Below, one piece after another: positions 15,930 through 23,928 of a stretch of DNA of 38,276 bases; positions within the stretch are counted from its first letter, which is position 1, and every line of letters starts with the position of its first letter. The stretch comes from Syntrophaceae bacterium UBA4059. Lineage in GTDB: Bacteria; Desulfobacterota; Syntrophia; Syntrophales; Smithellaceae. The notes under the pieces are model-generated. The model did no database searches, had not been told where the DNA came from, and saw only the letters and a program-made list of their open reading frames with translations. The stretch is from the NCBI GenBank assembly GCA_002382045.1, contig DFZJ01000179.1:4871-43146 (forward strand), read 5' to 3'. Made by a program: the position numbers and the translations under genes.

Positions 15930-18149
15930 TTAACGTTCCTGAGCCAATTCAAACAGTCCTTCCGTATCAATGATCAAACCAATGCGACCGTTCCCCAGAA
16001 TGGCGCCGCCAGCTAATCCCTTGATGTTCTTTAATCCTTCCCCCAGACCTTTGACCACGACTTCCGCCTTACCGATAATTTTATCGACCATTAAGCACCT
16101 CGATCCGCTTTCACTATCGACAACGACAACAATAGCGTCCCAGGGTTGTTTGTGCTCCGGCTCAATATCAAACAAATCATACAGGCGAATCAGCGGCATC
16201 AATTGTCCCATCGCGTTTATCATTTCACCGCGTCCTACCACACTGGTATAACTTTCACGCGTCGGACGCAGCGCTTGACGGATGGATATCGTGGGCAAAA
16301 TATAACTTTCGGCGCCTACTTTTACAATCATGCCGTCGATAATGGCCAGCGTCAAAGGAAAGCGGGTGATGAAAGTTGTTCCTTCTCCGAGGGTACTTTC
16401 AATTTCTATTTTACCTCGAAGTTTCTCAACAGCGCGCTTGACAACATCCATCCCGACGCCACGCCCTGAAACATCCGTTACTTTTTCAGCCGTGGATAAA
16501 CCCGGCATAAAAATAAGCTTGAAAATTTCCTGATCACTGAGATTTTCATCCCCCTGGAGGACACCTGATTTAATGGCTTTGTTAATAATTTTTTGTTTGT
16601 CCAGTCCTTTGCCGTCATCAGCAATTTCTATCACAATATTACCGCCACGATGATAAGCCTTCAAGGTGATCAGCCCTTTTTCCGTTTTGCCCGCCTTAAT
16701 TCTATCAGCAGTCGTTTCCAGTCCATGATCCACGGAATTTCGGATCATATGCACCAGCGGATTATAAATTTCATCAACCATGTTGCGGTCGATTTCCGTG
16801 TCTTCACCCACCAGCTCCACCGAAACGTTCTTCCCTGCATTTTTAGCTAAATCCCGCACCAAACGGGACATCCGCTGAAACGTCTGCTTGATGGGAATCA
16901 TTCTCAGACTGGTGGATACGCGCTGCAGGGCTGAAGTAATCCGGAAAAACTGAGAAATATCCCTGGTCAATCTTTTGTCGGCATTAACCTGATTTTTCAG
17001 ATCCTGGGAAATCATCGACTGTGTAATCACCAGTTCGCCAACCATATCGATCAGATCATCCAGTTTATTGGTATCAACACGGATGGTCGTTAAATCCGTA
17101 ACCTGTTCAACTTGCTTGCGCAATGCCTGTGATACCTGTTTGGGTTTAACAGCACCCTCTTCAATTAAGGCCTGTCCGATTTTTTTATCATGATTTCCGG
17201 ATGTGTCCTTCAATGTCTGTTCCAGCTTTTCCTTGGAAATGATGCCGTCATCCACCAGAATGTCGCCGATTTTTTTACTGCCGGCTTCCGTGTCAAAACC
17301 TTGTTCGATTCTATGGATTCTGGTTGTAAGCGCGGGAATGTCCAGATCTGCCGCCCCGGCAGTTTTCCCCTCCAATACGTCTTTTAATTGACCGATCAAC
17401 GTCTTGAGCATATCCGCACCATCCAGAACAACATCGATCAAAGAGGGTGTAACGGATATTTCACCATTGCGGGTTTTGTCTAAAAGGCTTTCCAGATTAT
17501 GCGCCAGAGACCGGATTTTCTCCAGATTCAGAAAACTGGCAACCCCCTTGATGGAATGAAAAGGACGAAAAATGGCATTTATATAATCTTTGTTTTCCGG
17601 TTCATTTTCCAGATTGAGAATATTTATTTCAATTTCTTCAATATATTCAAGACCTTCAGCAATGAAGTCACGGGTCAGCGATTCATCCTGTATCTCGATT
17701 TTATCGCTGCCGGCAGGATTACTTTCCCTGGCAACCTCCTTCACCTGATCCGTGTTATTTTCTAAATCAATGGATACACTGTCAATACTTGCCTCGCCGG
17801 CGACTGCGCTGCTTTTCTCAAGAAATTCATGGATACTGCCTTCATATTTGCCAGTATTGCTGTAACTGTCGGCGATTTCCTGCATCAGGTGAATCCCGCT
17901 TTCAAATATGCTTGCGGCAGTCTGTTTATCGTCAATTCCGCCTAAAATGGTCTTTTCCATGATTTGGGTCAGACTGGCCGCGCAACTTTTTACGGGAGTG
18001 ATTTTGAGTTTTTTCGCCTCATCGATAATCAGTTCCAGATGATTGAGCAACTTACCCGCCATTGGAATATCCACGTCTTTACTATCCATAAAAAGATATT
18101 CCTGGGCCAATGTATTTAAAAGTTTAATCAAATTTTCATAATCCATCAT
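15930..18149 (-). CDS. cheA: Chemotaxis histidine kinase CheA
   Basis: About 739 residues. Order seen: a helical N-terminal region (1-110) of unclear type, an HPt domain with phospho-acceptor His199 in RPFHSIKGVASF, and two copies of a 22-residue repeat (about 293-314 and 323-344). Then come the dimerisation helices (LDDLIDMVGELVITQSMIS), the ATPase with VDEIYNPLVHMIRNSVDHGLE, ADDGKGLD and GRGVGMDVV, and a C-terminal CheW-like regulatory domain. No CheY-binding P2 domain is evident between HPt and dimerisation domain. CheA autophosphorylates under receptor control and feeds CheY and CheB. The start (GTG 18152, ATG 18149 or 18146) overlaps the cheB stop. Confidence 0.95.
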   Translation of the reverse strand: MMDYENLIKLLNTLAQEYLFMDSKDVDIPMAGKLLNHLELIIDEAKKLKITPVKSCAASLTQIMEKTILGGIDDKQTAASIFESGIHLMQEIADSYSNTGKYEGSIHEFLEKSSAVAGEASIDSVSIDLENNTDQVKEVARESNPAGSDKIEIQDESLTRDFIAEGLEYIEEIEINILNLENEPENKDYINAIFRPFHSIKGVASFLNLEKIRSLAHNLESLLDKTRNGEISVTPSLIDVVLDGADMLKTLIGQLKDVLEGKTAGAADLDIPALTTRIHRIEQGFDTEAGSKKIGDILVDDGIISKEKLEQTLKDTSGNHDKKIGQALIEEGAVKPKQVSQALRKQVEQVTDLTTIRVDTNKLDDLIDMVGELVITQSMISQDLKNQVNADKRLTRDISQFFRITSALQRVSTSLRMIPIKQTFQRMSRLVRDLAKNAGKNVSVELVGEDTEIDRNMVDEIYNPLVHMIRNSVDHGLETTADRIKAGKTEKGLITLKAYHRGGNIVIEIADDGKGLDKQKIINKAIKSGVLQGDENLSDQEIFKLIFMPGLSTAEKVTDVSGRGVGMDVVKRAVEKLRGKIEIESTLGEGTTFITRFPLTLAIIDGMIVKVGAESYILPTISIRQALRPTRESYTSVVGRGEMINAMGQLMPLIRLYDLFDIEPEHKQPWDAIVVVVDSESGSRCLMVDKIIGKAEVVVKGLGEGLKNIKGLAGGAILGNGRIGLIIDTEGLFELAQER

Positions 18150-19180
18150 CACACCATTTTAACGATTTCTGAAGCGATCTTTTCGATTGAAACTACTTTA
18201 TCCGCCGCGCCCAGCTTTATGGCTTCCTTGGGCATGCCAAAAACAACACAGGATTGTTCATCCTGTGCAATGGTACTTGCTCCCGCATTTTTCATCTCCA
18301 GCAACCCCTCCGCGCCATCCGACCCCATTCCGGTCAATATGACGCCGATTGCGTTTGCCCCGGCATATTTCGCTGTTGATTTAAACAGTACATCGACTGC
18401 TGGACGCTGATGATGAACCATGGGGCCTGTTTTAACCTCCACATAATATCTCGCTCCGCTCCGCCTGAGAATCATATGAAAATTACCAGGCGCCAGCAGA
18501 GCGGTTCCGGGTGTCACGGAATCATTATCCTGTGCTTCTTTCACTGATATCTGAGACAGGTCATTGAGTCTGGCGGCAAATGCCGTGGTAAAATTGGCAG
18601 GCATATGCTGTACGATGACAATGCCCGGAGAATTAGGAGGCATTTTGGTTAAAACATTTTTCAGGGCTTCCGTACCCCCCGTGGAAGCGCCAATCGCAAT
18701 AACTTTATTGGATGTCTGGGCCAGTGCGCGGATCGGTTCCGACGATGAGGCATCCTCTTGAATCGATTCATCCCTTTTAGCAATTCTTACTCGAGACGCC
18801 GCCCGGATCTTATCCGCCAGCTGAGCCGACATATCGCCGACGCTGTATGCCGTGCTGGGTTTGGCGATCACATCAACCGCGCCGATATCCATGGCTTCCA
18901 GCGTTAATTTCCCTCCCCGGGGCGTCAGAGAACTGACAATGATGGCCGGAATCGGATAGTACTTCATCAGCTTTCTCAGAAAGGTCAGACCATCCATGCG
19001 CGGCATTTCAATATCCAGGGTGATGACGTCCGGTTTCAGATTGACAATCTTTTCCCGTGCAATATAGGGATCCGGCGCCACACCGATCACCTGGATATCA
19101 GGATATTTGGAAAGTTCTTCTGAAAAAACTTTTCTGACGATCGCGGAATCATCAACAACCAGCACCTTAATTTTGTTCAC
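18149..19180 (-). CDS. cheB: Chemotaxis methylesterase CheB
   Basis: A 343-residue protein with an N-terminal receiver (phospho-acceptor Asp56 in ITLDIEMPRMDG) and a C-terminal CheB esterase domain. The Ser-His-Asp catalytic triad is visible in IAIGASTGGTEAL, VIVQHMPANFTTAF and ILTGMGSDGAEGL. It removes methyl groups from, and deamidates, chemoreceptors, acting against CheR, encoded at the head of the operon. The start codon is GTG, preceded by AAGGA with eight bases spacing. It overlaps cheA by one base or a few bases depending on the cheA start. Confidence 0.96.
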   Translation of the reverse strand: MNKIKVLVVDDSAIVRKVFSEELSKYPDIQVIGVAPDPYIAREKIVNLKPDVITLDIEMPRMDGLTFLRKLMKYYPIPAIIVSSLTPRGGKLTLEAMDIGAVDVIAKPSTAYSVGDMSAQLADKIRAASRVRIAKRDESIQEDASSSEPIRALAQTSNKVIAIGASTGGTEALKNVLTKMPPNSPGIVIVQHMPANFTTAFAARLNDLSQISVKEAQDNDSVTPGTALLAPGNFHMILRRSGARYYVEVKTGPMVHHQRPAVDVLFKSTAKYAGANAIGVILTGMGSDGAEGLLEMKNAGASTIAQDEQSCVVFGMPKEAIKLGAADKVVSIEKIASEIVKMV

Positions 19181-19239
19181 TTTGCCGTCCTTCTGAGCAT
19201 CCGGGAGATTTGTCCTTTCCCGCCAGGATGATACAAGCT

Positions 19240-19698
19240 TTAATTCTTTTCAGTCTCCAGATTCATGGTAACACCCATATACTGATCGTCCGAATCAAAT
19301 GTCATGTTCAAGATCGCATGACTGTCTTTATCTTGATTAAACTGACCCGTCTTCCCCTCGTACTGGGGAATCGATAAATTAAAAACCTGCGTTGAATCCA
19401 GTTTATTGAGAAAACTTCCGGCGATCATATTCAACGCCTCTTTGGCGCAATCTTCCAGGGTTTGATCCGTTACATCGCCAGGCTCCAGCCCCAGCATGTT
19501 TTGAGCCATGATGGACGCTACCCCCCTGGATAAATACGTCCTGATTTCTCCTTTGACGGGCCCGCTGAATTGAATAGATGTCACCATGTCATACTGGATG
19601 TCTTCATCCAAGGGCTCAAGAAAAACAAAAAACATTTTCTCGAACACTTCAAAAATCGAGGTCATCAGCAGTTCTTGTATCTTCTTCGTATTGGCCAT
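19240..19698 (-). CDS. CheX/CheC-like protein, second copy type
   Basis: A 152-residue protein of the CheX-like fold. It has the ExxN phosphatase-type signature in KEALNMIAGSFLNKL and the alternating pattern GPVKGEIRTYLSRGVASIMAQNML seen in this class (core LSRGVASIMAQNML). It is diverged from the CheX at 14986, and whether it is an active phosphatase is not certain. ATG 19698 is preceded by AGGAG, whereas the upstream in-frame codon at 19707 is TTG and touches that site. Its start lies 50 bases inside the preceding cheY-like gene, so the two are probably made together. It is likely to act on that CheY. Confidence 0.78.
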   Translation of the reverse strand: MANTKKIQELLMTSIFEVFEKMFFVFLEPLDEDIQYDMVTSIQFSGPVKGEIRTYLSRGVASIMAQNMLGLEPGDVTDQTLEDCAKEALNMIAGSFLNKLDSTQVFNLSIPQYEGKTGQFNQDKDSHAILNMTFDSDDQYMGVTMNLETEKN

Positions 19699-20080
19699 CG
19701 TTTCCAACTCCTATCACTTCGTAAAGAACCTTTTTAATTTCTTCCGGCAAAAAAGGTTTTTTAATAAAACCTTTTGCCCCTCGAGAAAAAGCTTCCTTCA
19801 TGCGCTGATCAGATCCTTCCGTCGTAATCATGATCACCGGAATTTCCTTCAAGGTATCGTTTTTTGCCAATAACTCAAGAAATTCCAAACCATTGACTTC
19901 GGGCATGTTGATGTCGGAAATGATCACATCCACCCAGTTATCGGCAAGAATCTCCATGGCCTCTCTGCCATTTCCCGCTTCCAGGCAGTTATCCATCTTA
20001 AATCCGGATATGGTTACAATTTTTTTGATCACTGCCCGAATGGAAATGGAATCATCAACGATTAAAACATTAAATGACAT
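19649..20080 (-). CDS. Second CheY-like single-domain response regulator
   Basis: A 143-residue receiver: VLIVDDSISIRAVIKKIV, phospho-acceptor Asp56 in IISDINMPEVNGLEFLELL, Thr in VIMITTEGSD, Lys in GFIKKPFLPEE, then a short acidic tail ending DDLDF. The GSDQRMKEAFSRGAKGFIKKPF segment is typical of CheY-like proteins in deltaproteobacterial clusters. The stop overlaps the next CheX-like gene by 50 bases. It could be a phosphate sink or control a non-motor output, since the other CheY is closer to the motor type. AAGG lies seven bases before the ATG. Confidence 0.92.
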   Translation of the reverse strand: MSFNVLIVDDSISIRAVIKKIVTISGFKMDNCLEAGNGREAMEILADNWVDVIISDINMPEVNGLEFLELLAKNDTLKEIPVIMITTEGSDQRMKEAFSRGAKGFIKKPFLPEEIKKVLYEVIGVGNDGQYEEDTRTADDLDF

Positions 20081-20104
20081 AACGTCGCCTTCCCTTAATT
20101 TTGA

Positions 20105-20956
20105 CTATACAATACTAATGATTTCCTTGGCATTATTTAAATCATCCGATAGCATTACCATGCTTTTTTCCAGATCCTTCATTCTCAAATTAAATTTTTT
20201 GAGCAGTTCGCCCACCGCTCGTTGAGCCAGACCTTCCACCGCGCTGCCGATTCCCATCATCAAACACGCTTCATCCGCCATGTAAACAATCCACGGCATG
20301 GTCTTATCTTCTTTTTCCAACAGATCCGGCCGGTGATGAAAAGAAATGGCGTCACGTATCTCTATCGGGAAATTCCAGTGTTCGGCAATTTTTCCACCCA
20401 GATCCGCATGGTTTATTCCCAAAACCGTCTCCTCCGCCTCCAGAAACGACATGTGATGTTCTGAAACAAGCATCACGATTTCTTTCATTTCATTCCGGAC
20501 AAACTCGCCCATAATGATTTTTCCGACATCGTGCAGAAGCGCCGCCGTGTAAAGCGTTGTATTCTCCTCGCCGGTTATCTTCTTGGACAAAATCTGCGAC
20601 ATTAATGCCACCGCCACGGAATGTTCCCACAAATCCGTCGCCTTATCGTAATAACCGGATGAACCTTTTTTGTAATATTTGGAAATACCGGCCGTCTGAA
20701 TCGCCCGTAAAAGATTCTTCTGCCCCAGATACATGACCGCGTCATTAATGTTGCTGATTTTATGTTGAGACCCGAAATAGGATGAATTCGCCATCTTCAG
20801 GATATTGGCCGTTATGGAGGGGTCATATTTAACAACATTGGCCACTTGCGAGACAGAGTAGTCAGGCTTGCTGAGCAATTGGGCAACTTTGTTGCCTGTC
20901 GCGGGAAATGCCGGAATGGTATCAATTGATTTCAGGATACGTTTGATTGCATTCAT
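20105..20956 (-). CDS. HDOD-domain signalling protein
   Basis: A 283-residue HDOD protein. It opens with ILKSIDTIPAFPATGNKVAQLL, contains SITANILKMANSSYFG and the HD-like segments LWEHSVAVALMSQI and LLHDVGKIIMGEF, and ends with a helical tail. HDOD proteins usually lack phosphodiesterase activity and act as signalling scaffolds; they are common in chemotaxis and motility loci. Its ATG overlaps the cheD stop (CTATGA), with GGAGGTG 13 bases upstream. The partner and signal here are unknown. Confidence 0.88.
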   Translation of the reverse strand: MNAIKRILKSIDTIPAFPATGNKVAQLLSKPDYSVSQVANVVKYDPSITANILKMANSSYFGSQHKISNINDAVMYLGQKNLLRAIQTAGISKYYKKGSSGYYDKATDLWEHSVAVALMSQILSKKITGEENTTLYTAALLHDVGKIIMGEFVRNEMKEIVMLVSEHHMSFLEAEETVLGINHADLGGKIAEHWNFPIEIRDAISFHHRPDLLEKEDKTMPWIVYMADEACLMMGIGSAVEGLAQRAVGELLKKFNLRMKDLEKSMVMLSDDLNNAKEIISIV

Positions 20957-21435
20957 AGTTCTTTCATTTCACCTCCGGAGGTTCGAATAAAAGTTTTTCC
21001 CGTGACCATTTCCAGACGAACGGTTCGATTATGATTAGCGCCCGTATCTTCAGCGTTAACTATAACATTATTTTTCCAGAATATTTTCCTCATGGCCATA
21101 ATATTTTTCTGACCGATACGGAAAAAATTAGTATCATCCAGAATACTGGCTCCACCAGCTACCTTGACAATCATTCGTTTTTTTTCCGCCCCTAGGGCAT
21201 AACAGGCTTTAAACAACGATGGAATGCCTGTATCGGCAAACATCGCCGGATTATCTTTAGCCTTCCTCTCGTCGAGATTAGAATCCGGCAGCATGTAATG
21301 CAACAGCCCTCCGACTTTGGCAAACGGATCATAAACAGCAATACCGATACACGAACCCAACGCATACGTAGTAATAACGTCGTTCATGCTGTTACTGACC
21401 TTAATATCCGATATTCCGACAATTAAATCGCTCAT
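20953..21435 (-). CDS. cheD: Chemoreceptor glutamine deamidase CheD
   Basis: A 160-residue protein with the CheD catalytic Cys29 in YALGSCIGIAVYD and His46 in GGLLHYMLPDS, followed by KVAGGASILDDTNFFRIGQKN (core GGASILDDTNFFRIGQ) and ending with VRLEMVTGKTFIR. CheD deamidates receptor glutamines and, in organisms with CheC-class phosphatases, binds and stimulates them. Two CheX-type genes follow in the operon. The ATG is two bases after the cheR stop and has no good ribosome-binding site, so coupling with cheR is likely. Confidence 0.95.
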   Translation of the reverse strand: MSDLIVGISDIKVSNSMNDVITTYALGSCIGIAVYDPFAKVGGLLHYMLPDSNLDERKAKDNPAMFADTGIPSLFKACYALGAEKKRMIVKVAGGASILDDTNFFRIGQKNIMAMRKIFWKNNVIVNAEDTGANHNRTVRLEMVTGKTFIRTSGGEMKEL

Positions 21436-21437
21436 AA

Positions 21438-22271
21438 TTATTTTAAATACACGCTCGGTTCAACATAGTTAAATGGATGTTTCAAACCGGTTAAGCTTTC
21501 CGAATGACCGACAAAAAAATATCCACCGCTTTTCAGAGATTCGTAAAACTTGTTGACCAGAACATTCTGTGTTTTTTTGTCAAAATAAATCATGACATTT
21601 CTGCAGAAGATGACGTCATAAGTATTTTGTACATGAAAATTATCCATCAGGTTAAAACGCTGGAATGTGATCATTTTTTTTAAATCACTTTTAATGCGAA
21701 CATAGCCTTCGGACTTCCCTGTCCCGACTTGAAAATACTTTTTCAAAACAGGCGGCGCAATTCCTTTCGTTTTATCCTGAGCATAAATTCCGGCCTCAGC
21801 CACTCGCAATACCTTTGTTGAAATATCGGTCGCCAGGATGGAAGCCTCTAAATGTTTTTGCCCGACGGCTTCCGAAATCGTAATCGCCAGCGTATAAGGT
21901 TCTTCGCCGGTTGAACATCCCGCAGACCAGATTTTGAAACTATTTTGAGATCCCTGGTGGCCGGATTTTTCTAAAACGGACATCAAAATATGGCGAAGTC
22001 TTACAAAATGGCTCTCCTCACGAAAAAAAGATGTTAAATTGGTTGAGATCGAGTCGATCATGGAGATCAACTCTTCCGTACCTTCGTTTGTTGTAACATA
22101 ACGGTAATAATCGGTAAAGGATTTATAACCGCCTGCACGAAGCCGTTTACTCAAACGCGCCCTGACCAGTTCTTTCTTGCCTTCGTGAAGAAAAATTCCG
22201 CATTGTTCGTAAACAAGACGACTAATTTTTTCAAAGTCGCTGTTTTTCAATTCAAAAGTACTAATGGACAT
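21438..22271 (-). CDS. cheR: Chemoreceptor methyltransferase CheR
   Basis: A 277-residue protein with an N-terminal helical CheR domain (FEKISRLVYEQCGIFL, LVRARLSKRLRAGG) and a C-terminal methyltransferase domain. The latter has the S-adenosylmethionine motif IWSAGCSTGEEPYTLAI and YDVIFCRNVMIYFDKKTQ. It methylates glutamates of chemoreceptors. It is the first gene of the minus-strand chemotaxis operon. No clear Shine-Dalgarno sequence precedes the ATG, and no convincing sigma-28 or sigma-54 promoter could be found in the 262-base region upstream. Confidence 0.96.
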   Translation of the reverse strand: MSISTFELKNSDFEKISRLVYEQCGIFLHEGKKELVRARLSKRLRAGGYKSFTDYYRYVTTNEGTEELISMIDSISTNLTSFFREESHFVRLRHILMSVLEKSGHQGSQNSFKIWSAGCSTGEEPYTLAITISEAVGQKHLEASILATDISTKVLRVAEAGIYAQDKTKGIAPPVLKKYFQVGTGKSEGYVRIKSDLKKMITFQRFNLMDNFHVQNTYDVIFCRNVMIYFDKKTQNVLVNKFYESLKSGGYFFVGHSESLTGLKHPFNYVEPSVYLK

Positions 22272-22425
22272 GTTTCAGCACACGCTTTCAATCGATTTGA
22301 TGCTTATAGCTTATAACATTGAATTTTTATATGCAATTATTTTACGCAATAAAAACAAATATTGTGATCAGGCAATCGATGACTGTTGATTTTATGACGC
22401 ACCTTATCCATTTTCACCTTAATGT

Positions 22426-22500
22426 TTATATTTTGACGCTTTCATGTATTTTGATGTTGTATTTTATGCGCTTTTATTTTAACATGCGTCAAATTTATAA
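22426..22500. promoter_or_regulatory. Long-spaced inverted repeat with TTGACGC/GCGTCAA arms
   Basis: The arms TTATATTTTGACGC (22426-22439) and GCGTCAAATTTATAA (22486-22500) are imperfect inverted copies separated by 46 bases. They lie in the AT-rich gap between divergent cheR and the sigma-54 regulator gene, 34 bases before that gene's ATG. The TTGAC/GTCAA half-sites match those in the palindrome at 12552, and a further GACGC is at 22396-22400. An operator is inferred. Confidence 0.45.
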
Positions 22501-22533
22501 CTAATAAAGTTTTAAACAACGACAGGAATTTAT

Positions 22534-23928
22534 ATGCCCAACGGAAAAATCCTCATTGCCGATGATAATGAACTCAACAAGGAAACACTTGCGGAAATTC
22601 TGACGGAAGAAGGTTATGAAGTGAAAGCCGTCAACGATGGACGTGAGGGGATCAATGCTTTTCTTGAAGAACCCTACGACCTGGTCATCACAGACCTCCG
22701 CATGCCCAAAGTGGACGGCTTGGAATTTCTCAAATACATGAAGGGTGTTAACCGCGATAATATCGTCATCATGCTTACCGGACACGCCACCGTTAACGCA
22801 GCCGTTTCCGCCATGAAAATGGGTGCTTTCGATTTTATATCCAAGCCCATTAAAGACGATCTGGTCAAGTTATCCGTGAGCCGCGCCATGAATTTTGCCA
22901 GACTACGTGATGAAAACGTCTCTTTAAAAGATAACCTCAGAGATAGGCAGAATTTTAACAAAATCATCGGTTATAGCGACTGCATGAAAAAAGTTTTTGA
23001 TACGATTGATAAAGTATCTAATTCCGACAGTACGGTGTTAATCACCGGTGAAAGCGGAACGGGCAAGGAATTGGTGGCGCGTCAAATTCACTTCAAGAGC
23101 GACCGGAGGAATCAACCCCTGATTCCGGTTAACTGTGGCGCCATACCGGAAGACCTGCTGGAAAGTGAACTCTTCGGTCACGAAAAAGGTGCTTTTACCG
23201 GCGCCATTCGCGACCGGAAGGGCCGATTTGAACTGGCACAGGGCGGCACTATATTTCTCGACGAAATCGGCGACATGAGCCCGTCACTCCAGGTGAAAGT
23301 CCTCCGTGTCATACAGGAAAAACAGTTTGAACGTATCGGAGGCGTCAAAACCATCGACGTCGATGTCCGCATTATCACCGCCACCAACCAGAATCTGGAA
23401 AAGGCGGTCGCCGACAAGCAATTCCGTGAAGATCTTTTCTACCGGATTAACGTCATTCCCATTAATCTGCCCCCGCTTCGAGAACGCGGATCGGACATCT
23501 CGATTCTCGCCAATCATTTTTTAATGCATTTTAATCAGCTCAAAAAGAAAAATATTGAGCGGATCACACCCGACACGGTCAGCCATCTGATGCGCTATAA
23601 CTGGCCCGGCAATGTCCGGGAGTTACAGAATTTGATTGAAATGCTTGTGGTCATGAAAGATGAAGGCGAAATCTCCATTGATGATTTACCCGCTAAAATA
23701 CGCAACGCCGCCGGCGAAAATGCCGGCTCGGGAACCACCACAACTATATCTGAAGAAGGCATCGACTTTAACGAGCAGGTCAGCCGTTTGGAAAAAGGGC
23801 TTCTGCTTAAAGCGCTGAAAGTAAGTGGCGGCGTCAAAAACCGTGCCGCCAAACTGCTGAACCTCAACCGCACCACCCTGGTTGAAAAACTAAAGCGATT
23901 GAATATCGCCAACGACTGGGTTGATTAA
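22534..23928 (+). CDS. Sigma-54-dependent response regulator with FleQ-type DNA-binding end
   Basis: A 464-residue NtrC-family activator. The receiver (about 1-120) has phospho-acceptor Asp54 in VITDLRMPKVDG and Lys104. The AAA+ domain (about 145-385) has Walker A GESGTGKE, GAFTGA (219-224) and Walker B IFLDEIGDM. The C-terminal helix-turn-helix (about 427-456) reads GGVKNRAAKLLNLNRTTLVE. Its RTTLVEK recognition-helix sequence is that of FleQ/FlrA flagellar master regulators rather than NtrC. Unlike FleQ, it keeps a complete phosphorylatable receiver. The ATG follows AGGA by seven bases. Position next to the che operon and similar half-sites near other motility promoters make it the candidate top regulator. 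It overlaps the convergent cyclase gene by four bases. Confidence 0.92.
   Translation: MPNGKILIADDNELNKETLAEILTEEGYEVKAVNDGREGINAFLEEPYDLVITDLRMPKVDGLEFLKYMKGVNRDNIVIMLTGHATVNAAVSAMKMGAFDFISKPIKDDLVKLSVSRAMNFARLRDENVSLKDNLRDRQNFNKIIGYSDCMKKVFDTIDKVSNSDSTVLITGESGTGKELVARQIHFKSDRRNQPLIPVNCGAIPEDLLESELFGHEKGAFTGAIRDRKGRFELAQGGTIFLDEIGDMSPSLQVKVLRVIQEKQFERIGGVKTIDVDVRIITATNQNLEKAVADKQFREDLFYRINVIPINLPPLRERGSDISILANHFLMHFNQLKKKNIERITPDTVSHLMRYNWPGNVRELQNLIEMLVVMKDEGEISIDDLPAKIRNAAGENAGSGTTTTISEEGIDFNEQVSRLEKGLLLKALKVSGGVKNRAAKLLNLNRTTLVEKLKRLNIANDWVD

Noticed and set aside
22272..22533. Sigma-28 or sigma-54 promoter for the cheR operon
   Set aside because: I searched both strands for GG-N10-GC and for TAAA...GCCGATAA and found no acceptable match; AT-rich -10-like words are too common here to choose one.
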